Assembly (NCBI GenBank): GCA_964527835.1
Contig: CAZGNV010000002.1
Coordinates: forward strand, 62,001-126,000
Source of the DNA: JAFDCJ01 sp964527835
Lineage (GTDB): Bacteria > Desulfobacterota > Desulfobacteria > Desulfobacterales > JAFDCJ01
Length of the DNA: 64,000 nt
Direction: 5' to 3'
A program made the translations under genes and the position numbers. Below the pieces are notes generated by a model. The model saw nothing but the letters and a program-made list of their open reading frames with translations, had not been told where the DNA came from and ran no database searches. Every line of letters starts with the position of its first letter. Position 1 is the first letter of the stretch. This document shows, one piece after another, positions 51,755 to 60,748 of the stretch.

Positions 51755-52738
51755 ATGACTCAAAAGTTTAAAACCAAAATCACCGAAATGCTGGGCATTG
51801 AACATCCCATTATCTGCGGCGGCATGCAGTGGATCAGCCGGGCGGAATTTGTGGCCGAAGTTTGCAACGCCGGGGGCATTGGCTTTATCACCGCTGAAAG
51901 CCTTGAAACCCCGGAAGATCTCAAAGAAGAAATCAAAAAAATCCGGGATCTGACCGACAAGCCATTCGGGGTCAACCTGTCCATGGTGCCTGAATTCGGA
52001 CTGCCCGAGCGCACCCTGAAATTTTGCGATGTCGTCGTCGAGCAGGGAGTCAAAGTAGTGGAAACCGCAGGCAGAAGCCCCGAGCCCCTGATGCCCACCC
52101 TCAAGCAGGCAGATGTAAAAGTCATCCACAAGCTCACCTCGGTCAAACACGCCCTGAGCGCCCAGCGCCTGGGGGTGGATGCCGTCACCATGATCGGTTT
52201 CGGCTCCGGCGGTCATATCGGCAACGACAGTGTGGCCTCGTTCATCCTGCTGCCCAAGGCAATCGAGGCCCTGGATATTCCGGTCATCGCCGGCGGCGGC
52301 ATTTGCAACGGCAGGGGGTTTCTGGGTGCCCTGGCCATGGGGGCCGAGGCCGTGCTGATGGGCACCGCCTTCATGATGACCCGGGAGTGCCGGATTCACC
52401 AGAACATCAAAGACCGTCTGCTGCAGATCAAGGAGACCGATACGGCCCTGCTGCTGACCACCATCATGAACCCGATTCGCTGCATCAAAAACAAGCTGGC
52501 CGAAGAATGCCTGGCCCTCGAGCAGCAGGGAGCCGGATTTGAAGAAATCATCAACACCGTGGCCGGCGGCAAGGGACGGCTGGCCTATGACGGCGGCGAC
52601 CCGGATGCAGCTCCCATTGCCTGCGGCCAGATCGCCGGGCTCATCGACGAGATCAAGTCCATCCGCCAGGTCATCGATGATATCATTTCAGAAGCCGGCC
52701 GGCTGCTGGACCGGCTCAATGGGCTGGCAGCCGGGTAA
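51755..52738 (+). CDS. Nitronate monooxygenase / FabK-like FMN enzyme
   Basis: A 327-residue FMN TIM barrel of the NMO/2-nitropropane-dioxygenase superfamily. N-terminal MLGIEHPIICGGMQWISRAEF, the GGIGFITAESL loop, and the FMN-phosphate motif VIAGGGICNGRGFLGALAMGAEAVLMGTAF are typical. The superfamily also includes enoyl-ACP reductase FabK and propionate-3-nitronate oxidases. In an acyl-CoA operon an enoyl-thioester reductase role is as likely as nitronate oxidation. Ribosome site GGGAG upstream. Confidence 0.85.
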   Translation: MTQKFKTKITEMLGIEHPIICGGMQWISRAEFVAEVCNAGGIGFITAESLETPEDLKEEIKKIRDLTDKPFGVNLSMVPEFGLPERTLKFCDVVVEQGVKVVETAGRSPEPLMPTLKQADVKVIHKLTSVKHALSAQRLGVDAVTMIGFGSGGHIGNDSVASFILLPKAIEALDIPVIAGGGICNGRGFLGALAMGAEAVLMGTAFMMTRECRIHQNIKDRLLQIKETDTALLLTTIMNPIRCIKNKLAEECLALEQQGAGFEEIINTVAGGKGRLAYDGGDPDAAPIACGQIAGLIDEIKSIRQVIDDIISEAGRLLDRLNGLAAG

Positions 52739-52890
52739 ACCTTGCATTGTTTTTTTTTGTATTTTGTGGCAAGATTTTTTTTAAAATGCCAGCATTCCCT
52801 GTTTTTTATGACTTCTGAATAAGTTGCAGTCGATCCCGCGTAAAATGCATTTTGTTCTGTCTGGTTATGTACTTTCCTGGAGGCATTGGT

Positions 52891-53895
52891 ATGCAGGTTC
52901 TAATCGTCGATCATGAACAGGTCGAGCAGTGGCTGCCGATGGATGCCTGCATGGATGTGATGGAGCAGGCCTTCATCGCGCTGAGCCGCGGCCGGGCTGT
53001 CAACCCGCTGAGGCAGCTGATGTGGTTGGCCGATAAAGCCGGTCTGCTGGCGATGATGCCGGCCGACCCCGGCGACGGCCGGGTGATGGGCATCAAGGCC
53101 ATCAGTGTTTTCCCCGGCAACCACGGCACTGAATATGACTCGCACCAGGGAGCGGTGCTGCTGTTTGAAACCGGCAACGGCCGTCTGTTGGCCATGCTGG
53201 ATGCCGGCAAGATCACCGCCATCCGCACGGCAGCTGTCAGCGGGGTGGCCACCCGGCTGCTGGCCAGAAAAGATGCCGTCGAACTGGCAATCCTGGGATC
53301 CGGTGTGCAGGCCGCTACCCATATCGATGCCATGCGTCAGGCCAGGAATATTCAGCGGGTGCGGGTGTGGAGCCGCACGCCCGGCCATGCCCGGCAATTT
53401 GCCGCCCGGGAGGCAAAGCGCTGCAATCTTTGTGTTCAGGCAGTTGACAGCGCCCGGGAGGCGGTCGACGGGGCCGACATCATCTGCACGGTCACCGCGG
53501 CGGGCGAACCGGTGCTGCAAGGCGACTGGGTCGCACCGGGAACCCACATCAATGCCGTGGGTTCCAGTGTCCCCTTTGCCCGGGAACTGGACACGGCCGC
53601 CGTGGTAAAATCGAAACTGTTTGTGGACCGCCGCGAATCCACCCTCAACGAAGCTGGGGATTTTCTTTTTCCCAAAAAAGAAGGGGCGATCGATGATGAT
53701 CACATCCTCGGTGAAATCGGCGATCTGCTGGCAGAAAAAATCAAGGGGCGCACCTCGCCTGAGGACGTGACCTTGTTTAAATCCCTCGGGTTGGCCATGG
53801 AAGATGTGGCCGCGGCCCACTATATCTACCGCAAAATGACCGCGCAGGGCGCTGGTGCGCGGGTTGAATTCAATGCTGTTAAAGAATCTTTTTAA
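52891..53895 (+). CDS. Ornithine cyclodeaminase / mu-crystallin family protein
   Basis: A 334-residue NAD(P)-binding protein. GGAGG is eight bases before the ATG. The dinucleotide motif AILGSGVQAATHIDAM is at about residue 135; the substrate region has KAISVFPGN, GKITAIRTAAVSGVAT and DRRESTLNEAGD. The family covers ornithine cyclodeaminase, ketimine reductases and alanine or lysine-type dehydrogenases, so an imine/amine reduction role is likely. Its last 23 bases overlap the next gene. Confidence 0.9.
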   Translation: MQVLIVDHEQVEQWLPMDACMDVMEQAFIALSRGRAVNPLRQLMWLADKAGLLAMMPADPGDGRVMGIKAISVFPGNHGTEYDSHQGAVLLFETGNGRLLAMLDAGKITAIRTAAVSGVATRLLARKDAVELAILGSGVQAATHIDAMRQARNIQRVRVWSRTPGHARQFAAREAKRCNLCVQAVDSAREAVDGADIICTVTAAGEPVLQGDWVAPGTHINAVGSSVPFARELDTAAVVKSKLFVDRRESTLNEAGDFLFPKKEGAIDDDHILGEIGDLLAEKIKGRTSPEDVTLFKSLGLAMEDVAAAHYIYRKMTAQGAGARVEFNAVKESF

Positions 53896-56437
53896 GCACT
53901 GGACTTACCAGTTTTTTGCCCCCGGCACCGTTTTGAAGGCCAAATACAAGGCCTTCAAATCCCTTCTCAGCCATGACAAGCGGGCCCATGAACTGCTGGC
54001 GGAGCTAGAAGAAATTTATTACGGCCAGCATAAAGTCGATTTTATCGTCATCGAAAACAAATACCGCGAATTTTTCGACTGTGTGCTGGGCATTGTCCAG
54101 GATCTGGATGGAGTCTGCCCGAACCGCTACCGGGACTTGAAAAAATATGCAAAAAAATTTGATTCCTTCATCCGCTTCGTGCTGGCAGCCCAACCATGCG
54201 ACACCTCACCGCCTTTTGCCATCCCCTTGTCTGACATTCCGCCCGATGGTGGGCAGCTGGTGGGCGGCAAAGCCTGGAACCTGGGCGTCATCGAAAGACA
54301 GCTGCACCTTCCGGTCCCGCCTGGCTTTGTCATCACCACCCATGCCTTCCATCGCTTTATCGAGCACAATCGTCTCAGGCCGGCCATCGACGCCGCCCTG
54401 GCCGGGCTCGATGTCCAATCCAGCACCTCGCTGAATGCCGTCTCCCGCCGTCTGACCGCCCTGGTTGCAGCGGCTGAAATTCCCACGGATGTTGAAGAAG
54501 CCATCCGCAGCGCCTACAGCTGGCTGGCTGAAGCCGAGGGTCAAAATGTGCGCATCAGCATGCGCAGCAGTGCAGTCAGTGAAGACAGCCGGTCGTCTTT
54601 TGCCGGCCAGTACCGCACGGTTTTAAATGTTGAAAAAGATGGGATCCTCGATGCCTACAAGGCCGTCATCGCCAGCAAGTATGCACCCACGGCGCTATAC
54701 TACCGGGTCAACCACGGACTGCTGGATGCCGACACTCCCATGGCCGTGCTGGCGCTAAAAATGATCGACGCCAAATCCAGCGGGGTCATGTATACCCGCG
54801 ACCTTGAAACGCCGGAATCTGAAAATTTGAGCATCCACTCCATCTGGGGGCTGGGAGAACTGCTGGTGGCAGGCAAGACCGCGGCCGATGTGATCAGCAT
54901 CTGCCGGCAGCCGCAGCCGAAGGTGGTCTCCAGAAGGTCCGGCGCCAAACCTCGGCAGATGATCTTTTCTGCCAGTCGTAAAACCGAAGTTGTACCGGTG
55001 CAGCCCCACAGCGCCCTGGCGCCTGCACTCGACGATGCCGGGGCGCTGATTCTCGCCCGGTGGGGCATCAAACTGGAATCGCACTTCGGCCAGCCCCAGG
55101 ATGTCGAGTGGTGCCGGGACAGCCGGGACAGACTTTTTCTGCTGCAGTCCAGGCCCCTTCAAACCGGCGACATCCATTTGGCCGAACCGCCGGTGTGCAA
55201 CTTTGAGGATGTGCAAAACCCCGTGCTGCTCTCCGGCGGGGAAAGGGCCGCAGCCGGAATCGGGGGCGGCCGGGTTTTCAAAATCCAGCGCGAAGAAGAT
55301 CTCGAGGCACTGGAGGCGGGGGCCGTGCTCGTGGCCCGCAACGCCTCACCGCGTTACGTCCGGGTCATGGACCGGCTCAACGCGGTGGTGACCGACACCG
55401 GCAGCACTGCCGGGCATTTTGCCTCGGTGGCGCGCGAATTCGGGGTGCCGACCATCGTTAACACCGCCACAGCCTTCGAATTCCTGTCCCACGGCCAGGA
55501 AGTTACCGTGCATGCGGACGAAAAAAAAGTTTACCGGGGCCTGGTGCCGTCCATGCTGGAAAGTCCCTGTGCCCGGGTCAACCTGATGACCGACAGTCCC
55601 TTCATGCGCAAAATGACCTACCTGATGAGCTTTGTTTCACCGCTGGAACTGCTGGACCCCCAGGCGGCTTCCTTTAAACCGGAGGGCTGCCGTTCATTTC
55701 ACGACATCATCCGTTTTTGCCATGAAAAAGCCGTCGGTGAAATGTTTCACATTTCCACCGGGCGGATGCGCAAAACAGGGGCGGCCAAAAAGCTGAAGTC
55801 GCCGATCCCCATGCTTTTCTATGTCATTGACCTGGGAGGAGGGCTAAACGAGAACGCGCAGGATCAAAAAGAGGTCGCCCATGATGACATCACCTGCGCT
55901 CCCCTTAAGGCATTGTTGCAGGGACTTGGACACCCGGGTATCCGCTGGGGGGAGTTTACCCATTTTGACTGGGCGGCCCATGACAAAATCGTGATGAGCG
56001 GCGGCATTATCAGCCCGAAGGCCGCCATGTTCGCCAGCCATGCCGTTGTCTCCCATGATTATGTCAATTTGAACCTGCGCTTCGGCTATCACTTTGTCAT
56101 CGTGGACAGCCTGTGCACGGAGGCCGCCGGAGACAACTATGTGCTTTTCCGCTTTTCCGGCGGCGGGGCCGATTTGGATCAGAGAATTTTGAGAGCGGAT
56201 TTTCTGGGCAGGGTTTTAGATGCAATGAGTTTTGCGGTCAGTAAAAAAAGCGACCTGGTCGACGGCCAGCTGAAAGGCACGGATAAAGAAACGACCCTCG
56301 CAAAACTGGATCTGCTCGGCCGCCTGCTGGGCGCCACGCGCCTGATGGACATGTATCTCAAGGACGCCTCGCAGCTCGACGGTTTTGTCAGCGACTTCGT
56401 GAACGGCCGCTATCATTTCGCATCGGTGGAGGAATGA
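53873..56437 (+). CDS. PEP-synthase-like protein with ATP-grasp and phosphohistidine domains, no PEP-binding barrel
   Basis: An 854-residue protein starting at an ATG inside the previous gene. After a helical N-domain (1-115) comes the PPDK/PEP-synthase ATP-binding domain (about 120-440; GGKAWNLGVIERQLHLPVPPGF, SMRSSAVSEDSRSSFAGQY). A swivelling phosphohistidine domain (about 480-560) has the catalytic His in GSTAGHFASVAREFGVPTIV. The C-terminal 280 residues (DIIRFCHEKAVGEMFH) are unlike the usual PEP-binding TIM barrel. The acceptor of the phosphoryl group is unknown; it might phosphorylate a neighbouring substrate. Confidence 0.85.
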   Translation: MLLKNLFKHWTYQFFAPGTVLKAKYKAFKSLLSHDKRAHELLAELEEIYYGQHKVDFIVIENKYREFFDCVLGIVQDLDGVCPNRYRDLKKYAKKFDSFIRFVLAAQPCDTSPPFAIPLSDIPPDGGQLVGGKAWNLGVIERQLHLPVPPGFVITTHAFHRFIEHNRLRPAIDAALAGLDVQSSTSLNAVSRRLTALVAAAEIPTDVEEAIRSAYSWLAEAEGQNVRISMRSSAVSEDSRSSFAGQYRTVLNVEKDGILDAYKAVIASKYAPTALYYRVNHGLLDADTPMAVLALKMIDAKSSGVMYTRDLETPESENLSIHSIWGLGELLVAGKTAADVISICRQPQPKVVSRRSGAKPRQMIFSASRKTEVVPVQPHSALAPALDDAGALILARWGIKLESHFGQPQDVEWCRDSRDRLFLLQSRPLQTGDIHLAEPPVCNFEDVQNPVLLSGGERAAAGIGGGRVFKIQREEDLEALEAGAVLVARNASPRYVRVMDRLNAVVTDTGSTAGHFASVAREFGVPTIVNTATAFEFLSHGQEVTVHADEKKVYRGLVPSMLESPCARVNLMTDSPFMRKMTYLMSFVSPLELLDPQAASFKPEGCRSFHDIIRFCHEKAVGEMFHISTGRMRKTGAAKKLKSPIPMLFYVIDLGGGLNENAQDQKEVAHDDITCAPLKALLQGLGHPGIRWGEFTHFDWAAHDKIVMSGGIISPKAAMFASHAVVSHDYVNLNLRFGYHFVIVDSLCTEAAGDNYVLFRFSGGGADLDQRILRADFLGRVLDAMSFAVSKKSDLVDGQLKGTDKETTLAKLDLLGRLLGATRLMDMYLKDASQLDGFVSDFVNGRYHFASVEE

Positions 56438-56542
56438 ACTGCCCCGCTGCAAGCAACGGGGTATCAATCGCAATATTTACAATCGACCCAAGGGGCGGGG
56501 AATTAAACACTTGTCCGCCTCTGGCGGATTAACAAAAAAACG

Positions 56543-57622
56543 ATGTCCGGCTACCAGATCACATGGATAACGGATCATATCGCGGTGGGTTCGGCCCCCA
56601 TGTCCTATGACGACCTGGACGCCATCCGCGCCCAAGGGGTGGATGCCATCGTCAATCTGTGCGGCGAGTTTTGCGACCTGTATGAAATCGAGGAAAAAAC
56701 GGGCTTTGAAGTCTACTATCTTCCGATCCCCGATGAAAGCGCGCCGGATATGGAAGACATGGAAAAAGCCCTGGCATGGCTGGATGAGGCCGTTTACCTG
56801 GGAAAAAAAATCCTGGTCCACTGCCGGTTCGGCATCGGCCGCACCGGCACCTTTGTCACCGCGTATCTGATCCGCAAAGGGCTGGGGTTGAAGCTTGCCG
56901 CCCGGAAACTGAAAAAAAGCCGGGCCAACCCTTCCGCCTACAGTCAATGGCGGCTGGTTAAAAAATACAGCAAAAAAACGGGGGTGCTCAAAATCAGGGA
57001 ACCTTCCCTGGAAAGCGGTAATGTGGTTGATCTGAGCACCTATTTTGCGGAATACGAGGCCCTGATTCGCAAAACCACTGTCGATATCGATACCGCACGC
57101 AAATCAACCCCCGGATTTTCAAGCTGCGGTGATCAGAGCGATAGTTGCTGCCGCCGGTACTTCGAAGTCCAGCTGATCGAGGCCATTTACCTGAACAACC
57201 GCATGAACCGCTTTTTGAAAAGCGGGCTGCGGGCCCGGGTCATCCGCGATGCGGTGCTGGTCTCCCGCCGGACAGCCGGACTGCAAAGACAGCTTGCAGC
57301 CCGCGGCCGCAGTGAAAAGGAAAACCAAAAGGCATTGGCCGAAGCTTATGGCCGACAGGCGCTGGACTGTCCACTGAATCACGACCATCGCTGTCTGCTT
57401 TGCGACTACCGGCCCATCAGCTGCAGGATCCACGGTCTGCCCGCAGGTGTGATCGATACCGACTTTATCATCACCATGCTGCAGGATCTGTCACGCAACG
57501 TATTTTTTTCTTTTTCAGGATTTTTTCTGGACAATGAGCAGCTGTCTTTTTCCCTGGCCGATACGGTCTCAGGCAGGTTCGTCCAGCAGTATTTTTACTA
57601 CCTGGCCGATTTGCAGCGCTGA
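56543..57622 (+). CDS. Dual-specificity phosphatase domain fused to a YkgJ-type cysteine cluster
   Basis: A 359-residue fusion. Residues 1-150 are a dual-specificity/tyrosine phosphatase with the P-loop LVHCRFGIGRTG (Cys nucleophile about 93) and the downstream RANPSAYSQW. Residues about 190-330 hold a YkgJ/CxxCxxCC-type cluster (CGDQSDSCCRRYFE, then CPLNHDHRCLLCDYRPISCRIHG). YkgJ domains bind an iron or zinc centre. A hairpin TCCGCC-TCT-GGCGGA (56514-56528) lies just upstream, with no clear ribosome site. It may act opposite the kinase-like enzyme before it. Confidence 0.85.
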   Translation: MSGYQITWITDHIAVGSAPMSYDDLDAIRAQGVDAIVNLCGEFCDLYEIEEKTGFEVYYLPIPDESAPDMEDMEKALAWLDEAVYLGKKILVHCRFGIGRTGTFVTAYLIRKGLGLKLAARKLKKSRANPSAYSQWRLVKKYSKKTGVLKIREPSLESGNVVDLSTYFAEYEALIRKTTVDIDTARKSTPGFSSCGDQSDSCCRRYFEVQLIEAIYLNNRMNRFLKSGLRARVIRDAVLVSRRTAGLQRQLAARGRSEKENQKALAEAYGRQALDCPLNHDHRCLLCDYRPISCRIHGLPAGVIDTDFIITMLQDLSRNVFFSFSGFFLDNEQLSFSLADTVSGRFVQQYFYYLADLQR

Positions 57623-57683
57623 ACGGTCTGCCGCCTCCGCCTGCCACCGGGATGTCCGGAATCTTTTTTGCCGGCAGCGGCCG

Positions 57684-58043
57684 TCATGACTGCAGCACCC
57701 GCGCCACTTTTTCTTCCAGCTCTTCATTGTCGATGGGCTTGACGCAGTATTCGCAGGCCCCCAGTTTCAAAGAGGCCTGGGCGGTTTCCAGGGTCGGATA
57801 GCCGGTGAGCATGATGGCGCGCATGGAAGGGGTGATCTTTTTCAGCTCTTCGAGCACTTCCACGCCGCTCATCTTTTTGAGCTTGATATCCAGAATGGCG
57901 AGGTCCACTGTATTGGAGCGGGCATAGTCCAGTGCGTCTTCCTCCTCGGTAAACCCGATGATTTCACGGTCGTCCTGCCGCAAAATACGCTTGATGAGGG
58001 TTACCGCATCCAGCACATCGTCCAGCACCAATATTCTGATCAT
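57684..58043 (-). CDS. Single-domain response regulator
   Basis: A 119-residue receiver only. Start at 58043 with GGGAG seven bases upstream. Conserved residues: DDVLD near the N-terminus (acid pair), the phospho-Asp in LAILDIKLKKMSG, Thr in MLTGYP and Lys in CVKPID. There is no output domain, so it works through protein contacts. A long structured leader precedes it. The kinase partner is not adjacent. Confidence 0.9.
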   Translation of the reverse strand: MIRILVLDDVLDAVTLIKRILRQDDREIIGFTEEEDALDYARSNTVDLAILDIKLKKMSGVEVLEELKKITPSMRAIMLTGYPTLETAQASLKLGACEYCVKPIDNEELEEKVARVLQS

Positions 58044-58304
58044 TTTCGGTCTCCCGCTTGCCAACAGGCGGTTTTACCTTAATGTTACAAAAGTCGGAGG
58101 GCTTCAGAGCCAAGGCGTCAAGGGTGAAGTCGTATAAGTATTCTTCGAACCCTTGACAACACTGGATCTGAAATCCTCCGGCTTTCCCGGAGGGTAAACA
58201 ACATGACATAAAAAGATCCCTTCCTTTGAATTCACCAAATAATGTTCCCATTATGATCACTTTTGTCATAGCAGAACATTAGATATCGTTTGTCATGTTG
58301 TTTA
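58044..58304 (-). promoter_or_regulatory. Highly structured leader of the response regulator gene
   Basis: Reading the minus strand: a 14-base arm (58291-58304) pairs perfectly with a second one (58195-58208, TAAACAACATGACA on the plus strand). Next, CCTCCGG-GAAAG-CCGGAGG (58193-58175) is a perfect hairpin. Its second arm can instead join an 18-base arm (58181-58164) pairing with 58111-58094 (14 of 18), which encloses the perfect stem GTCAAGGGT/ACCCTTGAC (58157-58149 with 58125-58117). Hairpin and large stem therefore exclude each other. A small CCGC...GCGG stem next to the GGGAG ribosome site follows. Confidence 0.55.
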
Positions 58305-58318
58305 TGTAACGTTGAGGT

Positions 58319-58531
58319 TTAATCTTCCAGGGGCCTAAGGCAGTCCTGGGGGAAACGATGGGTGCCCAGTTCATCCAGGCTGACTTCAACCAGGGCATCC
58401 GGATCGTTTTTGGTCATGTCCGGATCGGTGATGATGCCATGGGCGCCCACATACTGATCCATGTAGCTTTCCCAGCTGTCATCATCTGATTTGCGATAGA
58501 CTTCAACCCGTTGTCCCTTGCGAAAAATCAT
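58319..58531 (-). CDS. Small conserved protein of unknown function (SH3/KOW-like)
   Basis: A 70-residue protein starting at 58531 after AGGAGGAAAGC. It reads MIFRKGQRVEVYRKSDDD..., a beta-rich pattern (KGQRVEVYR, HGIITDPDM, VEVSLDELGTHRF) as in small SH3-like barrels. It lies 40 bases downstream of the flavoprotein gene, in the same direction, so may belong to that operon. Function unknown. Confidence 0.6.
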   Translation of the reverse strand: MIFRKGQRVEVYRKSDDDSWESYMDQYVGAHGIITDPDMTKNDPDALVEVSLDELGTHRFPQDCLRPLED

Positions 58532-58571
58532 GCTTTCCTCCTTGACGACCTTAACGGTTATCAATCGGCGT

Positions 58572-60731
58572 TCATGTGCCCGGCGGTTTGCTGCTGTCAA
58601 AAACAGCCACTTTTTTGCGGGCACATTTTTCGCACAGGGCGTGCCCGCCGGATACCTGCGCCATCATACCAGTCTTTTTCTGAATATAGTCAAGATACTT
58701 GGCCGGACCGAGCACCGCCCCGCAGCCTTCACAATAGAGCAGTTTCTGGCGGTTTAAAATCGTTCCGCATAAAGACAGCACCCGCTCCCCTTCGCGATCC
58801 TCGATGCGCATGGCCTCATTGGGGCAGTTTTCGGCGCAGGCGCCGCAGGCGATGCAGCGCTCTTCGGTCTGCCGGAAATCGGTTTTCACCGGGTGGTCAA
58901 AATTCAGGTAGCCCAGCTGCAGGGCGTTGATCTCCATCTTGTCCCGGCAGACCGCCACGCAGTCCCCGCAGCGGCGGCAGATATCGCAGCGCAGGCAACG
59001 GCGCGCCTCTTCGCGCACCATGTTTTCCGAATAACCCAGCTCCACCTGCTGGAAGGTCGTGCGCCGCCGGTCAATGTTCAGCAACGGCATCTCGGGGCGC
59101 TTCAAAACCATCTTGGTGCTGGCGGGGACCTCGATCCAGTCGGTTCTGTGGCGCCGCACGGGCACCGGCGGCATTTTGGGCTGAGGGATGCCCGACAGGT
59201 AGCGGTCAATGGCATCGGCCGCCTTTTTGCCGCCGCCGATGGCCTCGATGACGGTGGCCGGCCCCAAAACCGCATCGCCGGCGGCAAATACCCCTTCCAG
59301 GGAGGTTTCCATGCTGGCCATGCCGACCTGAATCGTTTTGCGCCGGGTCCACTTGAGTCCTGAAAGCTCCTGAACGCAGCTACTTTCCACGACCTGGCCG
59401 ATGGCCGGAATCACCGCATCGGCATCCATGAAAAAATCGCTGCCTTCCACGGGGACCGGGGATTTGCGGTTACTGCCCTTGCGGGCGATCAGTTCGGCCC
59501 GCAGGCATTTGAGCGCCGTCACCCGTCCGTTTTCTCCCACGACCTCGATGGGCACCGTCAGAAACGAAAATTTGACGCCTTCTTCCTCGGCCTGCTCGAC
59601 TTCTTCTTCATCGGCCGGCATTTCCGCCCGTGATCGCCGATAGGCAATCATCACCTCCTCGCTTCCCAGCCGGATACAGGTCCTGGCCACGTCAATGGCC
59701 ACATTGCCCCCGCCGATGACCACCACTTTTTTGCCGGGCATGTGCCGTTCTCCCAGGGCTACATTCTTCAGCAGCTCGATAGCATCAACCACCTGGGGAA
59801 AATCTTGTTCGCCGGGGATCCCCAGCTTGAAAGTGCCGTGCGCCCCGATGGCGACAAAAAAAGCCTCGAAGCCTTCTTTTTTGAGCTGCTCAAAGGTGAC
59901 ATCATCCCCAAAACGGGTATTGTAGACAAATTCGACTCCCAGCGCTTCGATCATGGCCACTTCGCGGTCGATGACCTCCCGGGGCAGGCGATAGCGCGGA
60001 ATGCCCACCATCATCATCCCGCCGGCCATGGGCAGCGCTTCGATGACCCGTACGCGGTAACCCATGAGGGCCAGGTAATAGGCCGCGGTCATCCCGGCCG
60101 GACCGGCACCGATGATGCAGACCTGGCGGTTTTTATCCGGCTGCCGCACGGGATTTGCATAGCGCCGGTCGGAAAACGCCCGTTCGGCGGCAAAGGCTTT
60201 CAGGAATTTAATGGACACGGGGGTGTCGATGCGTCCCCGGACACACATGAATTCACAGGGCCGCGTGCAGACCAGGCCGCACACCCAGGGAAACGGGTTG
60301 TCCTCGCGGATGACCTCGATGGCCTCGGCATCCTTGCCGTGGCCGATCAGGGTGACATAGGTGGGGACATCGATGCCGGCCGGACATGCCATCTGGCAGG
60401 GCGCCGGCGCCAGCTTGATGCAGTCCCCGGTGGCACAGTTATGGGTTTCGATGTGGCTTGCAAAGACTTCCCGGTGGTCATCAACGGCGGAGCGGATATA
60501 ATTTCCAGTCTCAACGCCGGCATCGTCGGGCCCCTGTTCGATCAGCTCCCGGCTCAGCGATTCCACCGCAGGCAGGTGGTCCTCCCCCCCCCGGCCCCAG
60601 GCGATGTCATCGATCAATTGCCGGATCTCTTCGACAATCCGTCTGCTCTTGGGGTGTTTCAGACGACCGGAGTTTAAAATCTCATCCAGCCACACCTCGG
60701 TGGTGCGGACCGGGCAGGTTGTTGCGGGCAT
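58572..60731 (-). CDS. GltD-like iron-sulfur flavoprotein with C-terminal ferredoxin and zinc ribbon
   Basis: A 719-residue subunit. N-terminal helical region (1-110), GltD-type cluster (CQMACPAG, CGLVCTRPCEFMCVRG), FAD site (CIIGAGPAGMTAAYYLA, about 210) with EALPMAGGMMMVGIPRYRLP, and NAD(P) site (VVIGGGNVAIDVARTCIRLG, about 340). The C-terminus has two 4Fe-4S motifs (CLRCDICRRCGDCVAVC and CIACGACAENCPNEA), then CEGCG ... CEKC, a zinc ribbon shared with the next two subunits. Passes electrons between NAD(P)H and the ferredoxin subunits. AAGGAAGG precedes the start. Confidence 0.92.
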   Translation of the reverse strand: MPATTCPVRTTEVWLDEILNSGRLKHPKSRRIVEEIRQLIDDIAWGRGGEDHLPAVESLSRELIEQGPDDAGVETGNYIRSAVDDHREVFASHIETHNCATGDCIKLAPAPCQMACPAGIDVPTYVTLIGHGKDAEAIEVIREDNPFPWVCGLVCTRPCEFMCVRGRIDTPVSIKFLKAFAAERAFSDRRYANPVRQPDKNRQVCIIGAGPAGMTAAYYLALMGYRVRVIEALPMAGGMMMVGIPRYRLPREVIDREVAMIEALGVEFVYNTRFGDDVTFEQLKKEGFEAFFVAIGAHGTFKLGIPGEQDFPQVVDAIELLKNVALGERHMPGKKVVVIGGGNVAIDVARTCIRLGSEEVMIAYRRSRAEMPADEEEVEQAEEEGVKFSFLTVPIEVVGENGRVTALKCLRAELIARKGSNRKSPVPVEGSDFFMDADAVIPAIGQVVESSCVQELSGLKWTRRKTIQVGMASMETSLEGVFAAGDAVLGPATVIEAIGGGKKAADAIDRYLSGIPQPKMPPVPVRRHRTDWIEVPASTKMVLKRPEMPLLNIDRRRTTFQQVELGYSENMVREEARRCLRCDICRRCGDCVAVCRDKMEINALQLGYLNFDHPVKTDFRQTEERCIACGACAENCPNEAMRIEDREGERVLSLCGTILNRQKLLYCEGCGAVLGPAKYLDYIQKKTGMMAQVSGGHALCEKCARKKVAVFDSSKPPGT

Positions 60732-60748
60732 GGTTACCTTCCTTTACC

